Assembly: GCF_003112535.1 (NCBI RefSeq)
Contig: NZ_BEWA01000016.1
Span: 186,001-250,000 of the forward strand
Origin: Streptomyces rishiriensis
GTDB lineage: Bacteria; Actinomycetota; Actinomycetes; Streptomycetales; Streptomycetaceae
DNA length: 64,000 nt
Direction: 5' to 3'
Shown here: positions 49,347 to 57,420 of the stretch, in pieces
Layout: every line of letters begins with the position of its first letter
How positions within the stretch are numbered: position 1 is the first letter of the stretch
Made by a program: the position numbers and the translations under genes
Notes under the pieces: generated by a model
Database searches by the model: none
Told to the model about the DNA's origin: nothing
Seen by the model: the letters and a program-made list of their open reading frames with translations, nothing else

Positions 49347-49588
49347 CAGCGCTGGCTCGCAGGAAAAGCGATGATCGCCTCGTTGGTCGCCTCCGGCGCG
49401 GACAGGTTCGGGTCGTCCCGGGTGTCCGCGAGGGACGTGGTCCGCGCGAAGACGCGCGCCATGTCGGGATCGGTGGCGCGCCACATGTTCTCATCACAGC
49501 CGAACCCGTGCGCCGGCACCACGGTCCGCCCTCGCGGATTGCCGGTGCCGGTGACGTGGTTCCCGCGATCGATGTCCATGAGCCCCAC
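49346..49588 (-). pseudogene. Collapsed RsbQ-like alpha/beta-hydrolase with in-frame internal deletions
   Basis: The 80-codon frame is a patchwork of an RsbQ-type hydrolase of about 270 residues. Residues 4-41 (HVTGTGNPRGRTVV, HGFGCDENMWR) match its N-terminus. TDPDMARVFARTTSLADTRDD matches a segment from about residue 190. PNLSAPEATNEAIIAF matches the extreme C-terminus. The nucleophile Ser, acid and His are all gone, so no hydrolase fold can form. Both deletions keep the frame, and the stop still overlaps the PAS-PP2C start (TGATG). The remnant may persist because its translation couples to the phosphatase. Confidence 0.8.
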
Positions 49589-49764
49589 CCTCTCAGACGC
49601 CGATCGACGCTCCCGCCCAGCCGCGGATCACCACCCGCCGCACCCGTCTTCTTCACACGCCGCGCAGATGAGGCCCGCCGGGAACCGGTATGCGTGCGCG
49701 CGCGCAGGGACCGGCCGTCGTGACGGCCGGTCCCCGGGTCGGCGCGCGTGCGTGCGCCGTCAGG
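49589..49764 (-). other. Gap upstream of the rsbQ-like remnant
   Basis: 176 bp between the 56-residue peptide stop and the remnant start. I see no promoter, hairpin or gene I can support. Frames are short. Confidence 0.3.
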
Positions 49765-49935
49765 TCACCATCGGTACCAGCGGCCGCGGCCGCCGCCGGC
49801 GGTGGTGGAACGCATGACGAAGCCGAGCAGCCACAGCACCAGGACGGCCAGGGCCACCCACCACAGGATCTTCACGGCGAAACCGACGCCGAAAAGAATG
49901 ACGGCGAGAAGCAGCACGAGAAGCAGGGGAACCAT
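49765..49935 (-). CDS. 56-residue hydrophobic membrane peptide (copy 2)
   Basis: The peptide MVPLLLVLLLAVILFGVGFA, VKILWWVALAVLVLWLLGFV, MRSTTAGGGRGRWYRW has the same length as the one at 38653 and differs at only 12 positions, nearly all conservative. AAAGGAGG lies 8 nt before the ATG. Upstream bases TCGATAA and the first 30 coding bases are almost identical in both copies, so the duplication is recent or under strong selection. It lies between the SigB-family sigma gene and the PP2C operon, all on the same strand. Function is unknown; a membrane-stress role is possible. Confidence 0.85.
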   Translation of the reverse strand: MVPLLLVLLLAVILFGVGFAVKILWWVALAVLVLWLLGFVMRSTTAGGGRGRWYRW

Positions 49936-50035
49936 TCTTATCGACCTCCTTTCCTTCCGTCTTCCCGGCCTTTTCTCCCTTATTCACGGCCCGCACCCGC
50001 CGTTTTCCCGGCCCGGTACGGACATGCGCGGAATT

Positions 50036-50092
50036 TCCCGTGGGCTGCCATGGCAGGCTGCTATGACAGGCTGCCAGGACGGGTTGCCGTGA
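50036..50092. repeat. Degenerate ~14-bp repeats downstream of the sigma gene
   Basis: GGCTGCCATGGCA, GGCTGCTATGACA, GGCTGCCAGGACG and GGTTGCCGTGACC follow each other between the sigma-factor stop and the small peptide gene. The pattern is decayed. Confidence 0.5.
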
Positions 50093-50108
50093 CCGTGGGC
50101 GGGTCGTC

Positions 50109-50954
50109 TCAGTTCTGGGTGAGCAGACCTTCCCGCAACCGGCCGAGCGTGCGCGACAGCAGCCGCGAGACGTGCATCTGCGAGACGCCCAGGCGTTCGC
50201 CGATCTGGGCCTGGGTGAGTTCCTCCACGAACCGCATGTGGATGATCTCCCGGTCCCGGTCGTCGAGTTCGCCCAGCAGGGGGGCCAGGGCGTGGAAGTC
50301 CTCGACCAGCTCCAGAGCCGTGTCCTCGGCGCCGATGAAGTCCTGCAGTGCCGATTCGCCCTCCTCGCTGCCGCTGATCGTGGCGTCCAGGGAGGAGGAG
50401 TTGTAGCCGTTCGCGGCGAGCCGGGCCTCGCGCACCTCTTCCTCGGGAAGACTCATCAGCTCCGACAGCTCCTTGACCGTCGGGGTACGTCCGAGGCGGC
50501 TGCGCAGCTCCTCCGTGGCGCGCGCGAGATGGACGCGGGCTTCCTGCAAGCGGCGGGGAACGTGCACGGCCCAGGTCGTGTCCCGGAAGAAGCGCTTGAT
50601 CTCCCCCACGATGTAGGGGATCGCGAAGGAGGTGAACTCCGCCTCCCGGGACAGGTCGAACCGGTCGATGGCCTTGATCAGGCCGATCATTCCGACCTGG
50701 ACGATGTCCTCCATCTCCTCCGGTCCGCGGCCGCGGAACCGGCCGGCCGCGAAGCGGACCAGGGACATGTTCATCTCGATCAGCGTGTTGCGTGCGTAGC
50801 TGTACTCGGGAGTGCCTTCCTCCAGCACCGCCAGCTGGTCGAAGAACAGCCTCGACAGCGCGCGGGCGTCCTTCGGCGCCACCCGAGAGGGATCGGCGAT
50901 CTCCGGCAACTCGCGCACCTGCGTGTCCGTTGCCGTCGTGCTCATCAGCGTCAT
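50109..50954 (-). CDS. SigB/SigF-family stress sigma factor
   Basis: A 281-residue sigma-70 group 3 factor of the SigB/F/G/H type. Region 2 contains LIEMNMSLVRFAAGRFRGRG, DIVQVGMIGLIKAIDRFD and FTSFAIPYIVGEIKRFFRDT; region 3 WAVHVPRRLQEARVHL; region 4 ELDDRDREIIHMRFVEELTQ and the helix-turn-helix IGERLGVSQMHVSRLL. GAGGGG 6 nt before ATG 50954 supports the start. It is the natural target of the RsbW-like kinases encoded nearby. A SigB-type promoter upstream suggests autoregulation. Confidence 0.94.
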   Translation of the reverse strand: MTLMSTTATDTQVRELPEIADPSRVAPKDARALSRLFFDQLAVLEEGTPEYSYARNTLIEMNMSLVRFAAGRFRGRGPEEMEDIVQVGMIGLIKAIDRFDLSREAEFTSFAIPYIVGEIKRFFRDTTWAVHVPRRLQEARVHLARATEELRSRLGRTPTVKELSELMSLPEEEVREARLAANGYNSSSLDATISGSEEGESALQDFIGAEDTALELVEDFHALAPLLGELDDRDREIIHMRFVEELTQAQIGERLGVSQMHVSRLLSRTLGRLREGLLTQN

Positions 50955-51026
50955 GACGTACCCCTCCCACCGTCGAAGCCCGATTCGGCTGCCGCTCGCT
51001 CACCTGGGACCGGCACAGCGGCGCGA

Positions 51027-51051
51027 CTACCCCCGCGTGCCGCCTCTATGC
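51027..51051 (-). promoter_or_regulatory. Candidate SigB-type promoter of the sigma gene
   Basis: Read on the minus strand, GCAT, 15 bp, GGGTAG resembles the streptomycete SigB consensus GNNT-N14-16-GGGTAC/T, with one mismatch. It lies 72 bp before the sigma-factor ATG. If real, the sigma factor feeds back on its own gene. Confidence 0.4.
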
Positions 51052-51163
51052 CGGCAAGCGGAAATTCCACTGGGGTGCCGTGCCACCCCGGTGCGAGAGC
51101 GCCGGGTCACCGGTTCCATGAGCACATGCCGGGTCAGCACGCCCGGACGAGAGAGGCCCAGCC

Positions 51164-51640
51164 ATGACCGTCCCGCTTCCCGTGGTCTTCATCCACGGGC
51201 TCTGGCTGCACAGCAGTTCCTGGCAGCCCTGGATCGACCTGTTCCGCGAGGAGGGCTACGCCGCCTCCGCCCCCGGGTGGCCGGGCGACCCCGACACCGT
51301 CGAGGCGGCGCGCCGCGGCCCTGAGAGACAACAGGCGCCGGTCGGTCTCCCTGACCGCGAAGCAGTTCCGGTTCGCCTTCGGCAACGCCGTCACGGAGGA
51401 GGAATCGGCGGCCCTGCACGCGCGCTGGACCGTCCCCGCGCCGGGCAAGCCGCTGTTCGAGGCCGCGTCCGCCAACTTCTCCCCCCACTCGCCGGCGAAG
51501 GTCGACACGATGAACAGCGGACGCGGCCCGCTGCTGCTCGTCTCCGGCGGCAAGGATCACACGGTGCCCCAGGTCGTCACCCGGGCCACCCTCAAGCAGT
51601 ACCGGGACTCCGAGGCCGTCACCGACATCAGCGGGCCCGG
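51164..51640 (+). pseudogene. Alpha/beta-hydrolase gene broken by internal deletion and frameshift
   Basis: Codons 1-49 (VVFIHGLWLHSSSWQPWIDL, YAASAPGWPGDPDTVEAAR) encode the N-terminus of a common Streptomyces alpha/beta-hydrolase. At about 51310 the homology continues in the +1 frame as SVSLTAKQFRFAFGNAVTEE, WTVPAPGKPLFEAASANF and GPLLLVSGGKDHTVPQVVT. Roughly 85 residues, including the nucleophile elbow, are missing between. After SEAVTDIS the C-terminus with the catalytic His is also absent. The gene cannot make an active enzyme. Confidence 0.8.
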
Positions 51641-51776
51641 GGCTGTTGCCGGCGCGACGCCGGGCGCGCGCCGCCGGCGGCGAGGTGGCGTACGACCCGG
51701 CACACACCCCGGGGGCGCGGTTCGTGGTCAGCCTGTCTGCCGGGGGACGGCGGCCGCACTCGGCACCACCGTCGCG
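51641..51776 (+). other. Possible histidine-kinase tail remnant
   Basis: The third frame reads ARAAGGEVAYDPAHTPGARF then VVSLSAG, close to the last residues of many actinobacterial sensor kinases (usually AHGGxVxYxPxxxGGARFVVxLP). Nothing kinase-like precedes it. It abuts the broken hydrolase, so the join may mark a deletion end point. The match is short and by eye. Confidence 0.35.
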
Positions 51777-52568
51777 TCAGGCCGTGACGTCGGGCTGCAC
51801 GTCCTTGCGGGAAGCGGCCAGGTAGCCGACGAAGCCGAGGATCGCCACCGTCCAGGACAGCGTGACCGGGCCCAGACCGAGGTCGAGTCCGCCCCGGCCG
51901 TGGCCGACGGCCATCCAGTCGGCCACGGAGGCCCCGAGGGGGCGCGTGATGACGTACGCGGCCCAGAACGCGGCCACCGCGTTCAGGCTCCCCCACCGGT
52001 GAGCGACGGCCGGAACGGCGATGGCCGCGGCGTACAGGACGGCGGAGCCCAGGTAGCCGAGGCCGATCGTGGCGGTGAGGTCGCCCGCGGCGGTGCCCAG
52101 CGCGAACGTGGCCAGCACGGCGGCCCAGTAGAAGGCCTCGCGGCGCCGGGTGTGGATGCTGTGGATGGACAGGGTGCGCTCAACGCGGTGCCAGAGGGCG
52201 AAGACGGCGGCCAGCGCGGCCATGAAGAACGGGGTCGAGAGCCAGTAGGGCACCCCGAGACCGACGTGCAGGACGTCGGCGGCCATCGTGCCGAACACGC
52301 TGACCATGACGATCGCCGTCCAGTAGATCCAGGCCACGTACCGACGGGCGGCGAACTGCACCGCCAGCGCGGCCACCAGGGCGATTCCGCCGAGACCCAC
52401 GGCGGGGATCGGGCCGAGCAGGTGGGCCAGGAAGTCGGACGCCGTCTCGCCCATCCCGGTGGTCAGCACCTTGATGATCCAGAAGTAGACGGTCACCTCC
52501 GGCACCTTGCTCGCCGCGTGACGCATGTGGCCCGTGGGCCGGTTGTGAGTGAGGTGATCAGTCGACAT
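51777..52568 (-). CDS. Multi-spanning membrane protein (COG4705-like)
   Basis: A 263-residue protein with about eight TM helices arranged in two similar halves: VYFWIIKVLTTGMGETASDF begins one and FYWAAVLATFALGTAAGDLT the other. Repeated T-x-x-G-x-x-x-x-D patterns (TGMGETASD, ALGTAAGDL, and a third near VITRPLGASVADW) suggest internal duplication. I associate this with the COG4705 membrane family, whose function is not known. ATG 52568 is the best start. Converges with the degraded hydrolase region. Confidence 0.82.
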   Translation of the reverse strand: MSTDHLTHNRPTGHMRHAASKVPEVTVYFWIIKVLTTGMGETASDFLAHLLGPIPAVGLGGIALVAALAVQFAARRYVAWIYWTAIVMVSVFGTMAADVLHVGLGVPYWLSTPFFMAALAAVFALWHRVERTLSIHSIHTRRREAFYWAAVLATFALGTAAGDLTATIGLGYLGSAVLYAAAIAVPAVAHRWGSLNAVAAFWAAYVITRPLGASVADWMAVGHGRGGLDLGLGPVTLSWTVAILGFVGYLAASRKDVQPDVTA

Positions 52569-52986
52569 GCCAGGCACGATGACATGCCGCCCGGCCCTCG
52601 CCCCAGACCCCTTTGCCAGAGTTTTGGCGCTTCCGGTACGGGAGTTGCCCAAGGCTCACGCGGACCTGAACGCAACCTGAACACCGTGGCCGATGCGCTG
52701 GTCAGGAGCGTGCGGCCGCTGATATCGGCGGCCTCCCGGCATCGGGCGGCGGCCGAGGAGCGGTACGCCGGGACTCCGGCCGCCGCCGCTGCCACCGCCA
52801 CTGGGTTGGAGGGCTCCGAAGACGGGCACCCGCCCTTGGGTCGCCCCGGTGGGACGGCACGGGGCGTCCGGCACGGGGTCTTGGGACACCTTTTACGCGA
52901 CACGTGAAACTGTGAACGGCTTCGTCGCCGTCTCAACAGTGAGTCGGGCCCGTCAGGGCCGAAGAGCGAGAGAGCGGGGACAGGTC

Positions 52987-53976
52987 GTGGGACGGCGCAA
53001 GGGCGGCATAGGGATCGCACTCGTCACGGGTGTGATGCTGGTGGGCGCGACGGCCTGCGGCGGGTCCGGGGGCGGCAGCGACAAGGCGGGCGGCAGCGAC
53101 GCGAAGGCCTCGGGCGCACCCGCGAGTTCCTCGCCGTCGCCGACCAAGCCCGCCGGCCCGCCGATGCTGCTGGACACGATCACCCCGCAGACGGGAACCA
53201 CGGTCGGCGTGGCCATGCCGATCTCGGTCGTCTTCACCGACCCGGTGGCGGCCAAGGCGCGGGCCACGGTCGAGAAGCACCTGAAGGTGAGCGCCTCGCA
53301 GCCGGTGGCCGGCGCCTGGCACTGGTTCGGGGACAGGCGCGCCGACTGGCGTCCGAAGAGCTACTGGCCGTCCGGCACCACCGTGAAGGTCGATGCCGAC
53401 ATGAACGGCGTCAGCAACGGCAACGGGCGCTTCGGCGTACGCGCCTACACCCACACCTTCAAGGTCGGCGACGACGTGCGCGCCGCTGTCTCGGTGACCG
53501 GTCACACCATGAAGGTGACCCGCAACGGCAGCCCCGTGCGCACCCTGTCGATCAACGCGGGAAGCGCCGAGTACCCCACGTGGAACGGCACGATGGCCGT
53601 CATCGACAAGGAGAAGGAGGTCCACATGACCTCCTGCAGCGTCGGCATCAGCTGCGACAAGGGCAGCCCCAACTTCTACGACCTGACGCTGCCCTGGGAC
53701 GTCCATCTGACCCAGTCCGGCACCTACGTGCACTACTCGACCGGCGACCCGAATCCGGGCAGCGGCAGCGCGCGCGGTTCGCACGGCTGCGTCCACCTGT
53801 CCATGTCGGACGCCAAGTGGTTCTACGACCAGGTCAAGCAGGGCGATCCCATCACCATCACCGGCTCGCCCCGGGCCAAGGCCTCGGCCGACAACGGCTA
53901 CGCCGCCTTCAACCTGGGCTGGGACCAGTGGCTCGCGGGCAGCTCCGCCGGGGAGCAGACGACCTCGACGCTGTGA
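52987..53976 (+). CDS. L,D-transpeptidase lipoprotein
   Basis: A 329-residue exported protein. The signal peptide IALVTGVMLVGATAC ends in a lipobox Cys near residue 23, followed by a Gly/Ser/Pro-rich spacer. Residues about 60-165 form Ig-like domain(s) (LDTITPQTGTTVGVAMPISV, DWRPKSYWPSGTTVKV). The C-terminal YkuD catalytic domain (about 185-300) has GSHGCVHLSMSDAKWFYDQV with the nucleophile Cys. It forms 3-3 peptidoglycan cross-links at the cell surface. GTG 52987 with GGACAGG upstream. Convergent with the SARP regulator gene. Confidence 0.93.
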   Translation: MGRRKGGIGIALVTGVMLVGATACGGSGGGSDKAGGSDAKASGAPASSSPSPTKPAGPPMLLDTITPQTGTTVGVAMPISVVFTDPVAAKARATVEKHLKVSASQPVAGAWHWFGDRRADWRPKSYWPSGTTVKVDADMNGVSNGNGRFGVRAYTHTFKVGDDVRAAVSVTGHTMKVTRNGSPVRTLSINAGSAEYPTWNGTMAVIDKEKEVHMTSCSVGISCDKGSPNFYDLTLPWDVHLTQSGTYVHYSTGDPNPGSGSARGSHGCVHLSMSDAKWFYDQVKQGDPITITGSPRAKASADNGYAAFNLGWDQWLAGSSAGEQTTSTL

Positions 53977-54001
53977 CGCACGGTGCGGCGATGCCGCCGG
54001 G

Positions 54002-57000
54002 CTAACCGGCCGTCACCGCCAGGAGCGTCTTGCGCGTCTCCTCCGCGCGGGGAGAGCCCAGCGCGGTGTACAGGGACAGCGCCTGGCGAAGGTGGTCGAC
54101 GGCGCCCGTCCGCTCCCCCCGGGCCTGCCGGACGAGGGCCGAGCCGATGTGGGCGCGGGCCTGTTCCTCCTGCTCCCCTATACCGCGGGCCAGTTCCAGC
54201 GCCGACGCATGCGCCTCCAAGGCCTCGGCGTGCCGTCCGGCGCCGTGCAGTGCCTCGCCCAGGCCGTTGAGGGCGCCCGTCTCGCCGTACGGTTCCCCGG
54301 TCCGCCGGAAGTGGGCCAGGGCCTGGCTCTGCCGCTCCGCGGCCTCCTCGTGTCTGCCCTGACGGCACAGCGCGTTGCCCAGGTTGGACAGCGCGTGTGC
54401 CTCTCCCCCGGTGTGTCCGAGCCGCCGGAACAGGGCGAGCGCCTGCTCGAAGCGCCCGGCCGCGGCCACATGGTCGCCGAGCCGCGCCAGGACGATCCCC
54501 AGGTTCCCGAGGGCGCTGGCCTCCCCGAACGTGTGGCCCGTCCGCCGGTACAGCGCCAGCGCCTGCTGATACCGCTCGATCGACGCCCGGTAGTCCTCCA
54601 GCAGTTCCTGCACGATGCCGAGGTTGTTCAGCACGTCGGCTTCGCCGTGGGCGTCCCCGACGGCGCGAAACAGCTCGACGGCCCTCTCGTGGTGTTCGGC
54701 GGCCTCCTGGTATCCGCCCTGCAACTCGTGCAGCACGCCCACGTTGGTGAGATGGCGGGCCTCGCCGGCCCGGTAGCCGATCCGGCGGCACAGGGCCAGC
54801 GCGTCCGCGTGCTGCCGTCGCGCGCTCTCGTAGTCGCCGAGCCGCCGGTGGACCGCGCCGAGACAGGCCAGGACGTCGACCTCGCCACGGGTGTCCCCCA
54901 CCGCGCGGGCGGCGCGCACGGCGTGTGTGTGGACGGTCAGCGCGTCGGCGAAGTGCCCTGAGCGCTCGTAGTGGCGGTGGAGCGTGGTGGCGATCCGCAC
55001 GGTGTGCCGGGACGGTCCGGGCTCCTCGGTCCTGGAGCACAGGGCCACCAGGGTCGGCTGCGCGGCGCGCAGCCACGCGCGGCACTCGTCGGCCGTGCGC
55101 AGCGGCGGCAGCCCGGCGCCGGGCGCCTCGACGACGGGACGCAGATGCCGTTCGGCGGGGTACAGCACGTCCATGGCGGCAGCCGACGCCGCGAGACAGT
55201 GGTCCAGCAGCCGGGTCATCGCCGCGTCGCGCTCCGCCGCCCCGTCGTGCCGGGCCGCGAGCTCCGCGGCGTAGGCGCGCAGCAGGTCGTGCATGCCGTG
55301 GCGGCCTGGCCCGGTCCGCTGCACCAGGTGCGCCCGGGACAGCACGTCGAGCGAGCGCCGCGTCCTCTCCACGCTCTCGCCGACCAGGGCGGCGGCGGAG
55401 TGCACGTCCGCGTCGGGCCCCGGGTGCAGGCCCAGCAGCCGGAAGAGACGCGCCTCCTGGTCGGGGAGACGGTCGTAGGACCAGGAGAAGACGGCCCGGA
55501 CCGCGGCCCGGGGGTCTCCGTCACCGGTGTCCAGCAGATCCAGCCGCCGCCGGCGGTCCCGCAGTTCGTCCACCAGTCGGGCCAGGGACTCCTGACGACG
55601 CGACAGCACCAGTTCGGCCGCCACCCGCAGGGCCAGCGGCAGCCACCCGCACTGTTCCGCGAGGGCGGCGGCTCCGGGGTCGGCGTCGGCGCGCGGTCCG
55701 ATCAAGGCGCGCAGCAGGGCGAGCGCCTCCGGCGGGGAGAGGACGTCGAGGACCATGCGGTGTGCTCCGTGCACCGAGACCAGGGACGACAGCGAGTCCC
55801 GGCTCGTGATCACCACTTTGCACGTCGGGCTCCCCGGCAGCAACGGGCGCACCTGCGCGGCGGAGGCGGCATTGTCGAGGAGGACGAGCATCCGCCGTCC
55901 GTCGACGGCTGTGCGATAGCGTGCCGCCCGGTCGTCGAGCCGCAGCGGTATCTCCTGGCCGGGCACGCCCAGCGCGGTGAGGAACCCCGCGAGCGCCTGG
56001 GCGGCGGAGACCGGCTCGTCCGGGTCGTAGCCGCGCAGGTCGACGTAGAGCTGTCCGTCGGGGAAGGCCTCCCGCATCCGGTGCGCCCAGCGCACGGCCA
56101 GCGCGGTCTTGCCGACGCCCGCGGTCCCGGAGACGGCGGAGACGACCACGGCCGCTCCGCACCCACCGGCGCCCGGACCGTCGGCGGCGACCAGGCGTCG
56201 GGTGAGCTCGGCCATGTGCTCCTCGCGGCCGGTGAAGTGACTCACCGCCATGGGGAGTTGAGCCGGGACCGGGACGGCGGCCGGCGCGGGGGCGCCGACG
56301 GCGGCCGCAGGGGGGCCCGCGCCCGGCGACTCCTCCCGTCCGGCGCCTCGCAGCAACTCCTCATACACCGCCCGCAGTTCACGGCCGGGGGTCACGCCCA
56401 GCTCGGAGGTGAGCTGCCGGCTGATCCCGCTGTACGTGTCCAGTGCCTCGGCCGTCCTTCCGGAGTCGGACAGGCTCCGGATCAACGCCACGGCGAGCGG
56501 CTCGCACAGCGGGTTCTCGGCCAGCAACGGCCGCAGTACCGCAGGCGCTTCCTCCGGCCTTTCCTGACGCAGCAGGGCACGGGCCCACCCGAGCGCCGCC
56601 TCCACCCGCTCCTGCGTCCAGGCCGTCCGCGCCCGCTCCGCCCACGCCCCCGGCAGCCCCTCCAGCGGCACGCCGCGCCACAACCGCAGGGCCTCCCGCA
56701 GGACTTGAGCCCGCTGCTCGTCGGACAGGTGCGGCTCACGCCCCTGCACGACGAGCGAACGGAACCGGAGGAGGTCGACGGCGTGCTCGTCCGCCTCGAG
56801 AACGTAGCCCCCGGCGGTCCGGCTGATGCGGAGCGGCGCCGGGGAGGCTTGCGCCGCGCCGTCGTCCGCCGTGGCCGCCGCGTCGTCGAGGAGCCGCCGC
56901 AGACGGCTGATGTGCGCGTAGAGAACCGACCGGGCCCCGTCGGGCGCGGCGGTGTCCCAGACCCGTTCCACCAGCGTGCTCACGGGGACCGGCCGGCCGG

Positions 57001-57106
57001 CGTCGGCCGCCAGCGCTGCCAGGACCGCTCGGCGACGCGGCTGCCCGGCGTCGACCACGCGCCCCGCGACGCGCAGTTCCAGGGGTCCGAGTAGGTACAG
57101 GTTCAT
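54002..57106 (-). CDS. AfsR/SARP-family regulator with BTAD, NB-ARC and TPR domains
   Basis: A 1034-residue AfsR-type regulator. Residues 1-90: OmpR-like DNA-binding domain (LYLLGPLELRVAGRVVDAG, LYAHISRLRRLLDD). 95-255: bacterial transcriptional activation domain (EALDTYSGISRQLTSELGVT). About 320-600: NB-ARC ATPase with P-loop GTAGVGKTALAVRWAH and Walker B RMLVLLDNAASAAQV. About 690-1020: at least eight TPR-like repeats (ALALYRRTGHTFGEASALGN and similar). Typical members activate secondary metabolism or development. No biosynthetic cluster lies beside it. The small secreted-protein gene at 57421 is divergent and may be a target. Confidence 0.94.
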   Translation of the reverse strand: MNLYLLGPLELRVAGRVVDAGQPRRRAVLAALAADAGRPVPVSTLVERVWDTAAPDGARSVLYAHISRLRRLLDDAAATADDGAAQASPAPLRISRTAGGYVLEADEHAVDLLRFRSLVVQGREPHLSDEQRAQVLREALRLWRGVPLEGLPGAWAERARTAWTQERVEAALGWARALLRQERPEEAPAVLRPLLAENPLCEPLAVALIRSLSDSGRTAEALDTYSGISRQLTSELGVTPGRELRAVYEELLRGAGREESPGAGPPAAAVGAPAPAAVPVPAQLPMAVSHFTGREEHMAELTRRLVAADGPGAGGCGAAVVVSAVSGTAGVGKTALAVRWAHRMREAFPDGQLYVDLRGYDPDEPVSAAQALAGFLTALGVPGQEIPLRLDDRAARYRTAVDGRRMLVLLDNAASAAQVRPLLPGSPTCKVVITSRDSLSSLVSVHGAHRMVLDVLSPPEALALLRALIGPRADADPGAAALAEQCGWLPLALRVAAELVLSRRQESLARLVDELRDRRRRLDLLDTGDGDPRAAVRAVFSWSYDRLPDQEARLFRLLGLHPGPDADVHSAAALVGESVERTRRSLDVLSRAHLVQRTGPGRHGMHDLLRAYAAELAARHDGAAERDAAMTRLLDHCLAASAAAMDVLYPAERHLRPVVEAPGAGLPPLRTADECRAWLRAAQPTLVALCSRTEEPGPSRHTVRIATTLHRHYERSGHFADALTVHTHAVRAARAVGDTRGEVDVLACLGAVHRRLGDYESARRQHADALALCRRIGYRAGEARHLTNVGVLHELQGGYQEAAEHHERAVELFRAVGDAHGEADVLNNLGIVQELLEDYRASIERYQQALALYRRTGHTFGEASALGNLGIVLARLGDHVAAAGRFEQALALFRRLGHTGGEAHALSNLGNALCRQGRHEEAAERQSQALAHFRRTGEPYGETGALNGLGEALHGAGRHAEALEAHASALELARGIGEQEEQARAHIGSALVRQARGERTGAVDHLRQALSLYTALGSPRAEETRKTLLAVTAG

Positions 57107-57420
57107 CGTGCCTCACGTGGGACGGACGGGGGAACGGCACGCCGGCGGCGGGACTCTTCGCCCGCCGGGCGGGCCGGGGCTCCGACGGCCCTCCGTCATT
57201 GACTCCGGGACCGTCACCGGACAGCCGTCACAAGGTTTTCGCAAGGTTCACGGTAGATCCTCGACTCACGTGCCGTCAGGCGGATCACGGCAGACGCCGT
57301 GTGCCGCCGAGAACGCCGACACCGGCTCGCGCAGGCTCCCGGGGAGCGAGGTCGCCGCCCGCCCTGCCGCGGTCGCGCGAGGCGTGGGCCGAGCCGACGC
57401 AACGAGAGAATGGATCTGCC
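57107..57420. promoter_or_regulatory. Divergent region between SARP regulator and secreted-protein gene
   Basis: A 314-bp gap that must hold both promoters. I see CAAGGTTTTCGCAAGGTTCACGG at about 57230-57252, which is a pair of CAAGGTT direct repeats 12 bp apart; SARP regulators typically bind heptamer direct repeats of about 11-bp period. This makes it a candidate operator for the adjacent regulator. Confidence 0.45.

Noticed and set aside
51510..52907. 465-codon plus-strand frame
   Set aside because: Only the first 50 codons are hydrolase sequence. The rest is antisense of the COG4705-like membrane protein.
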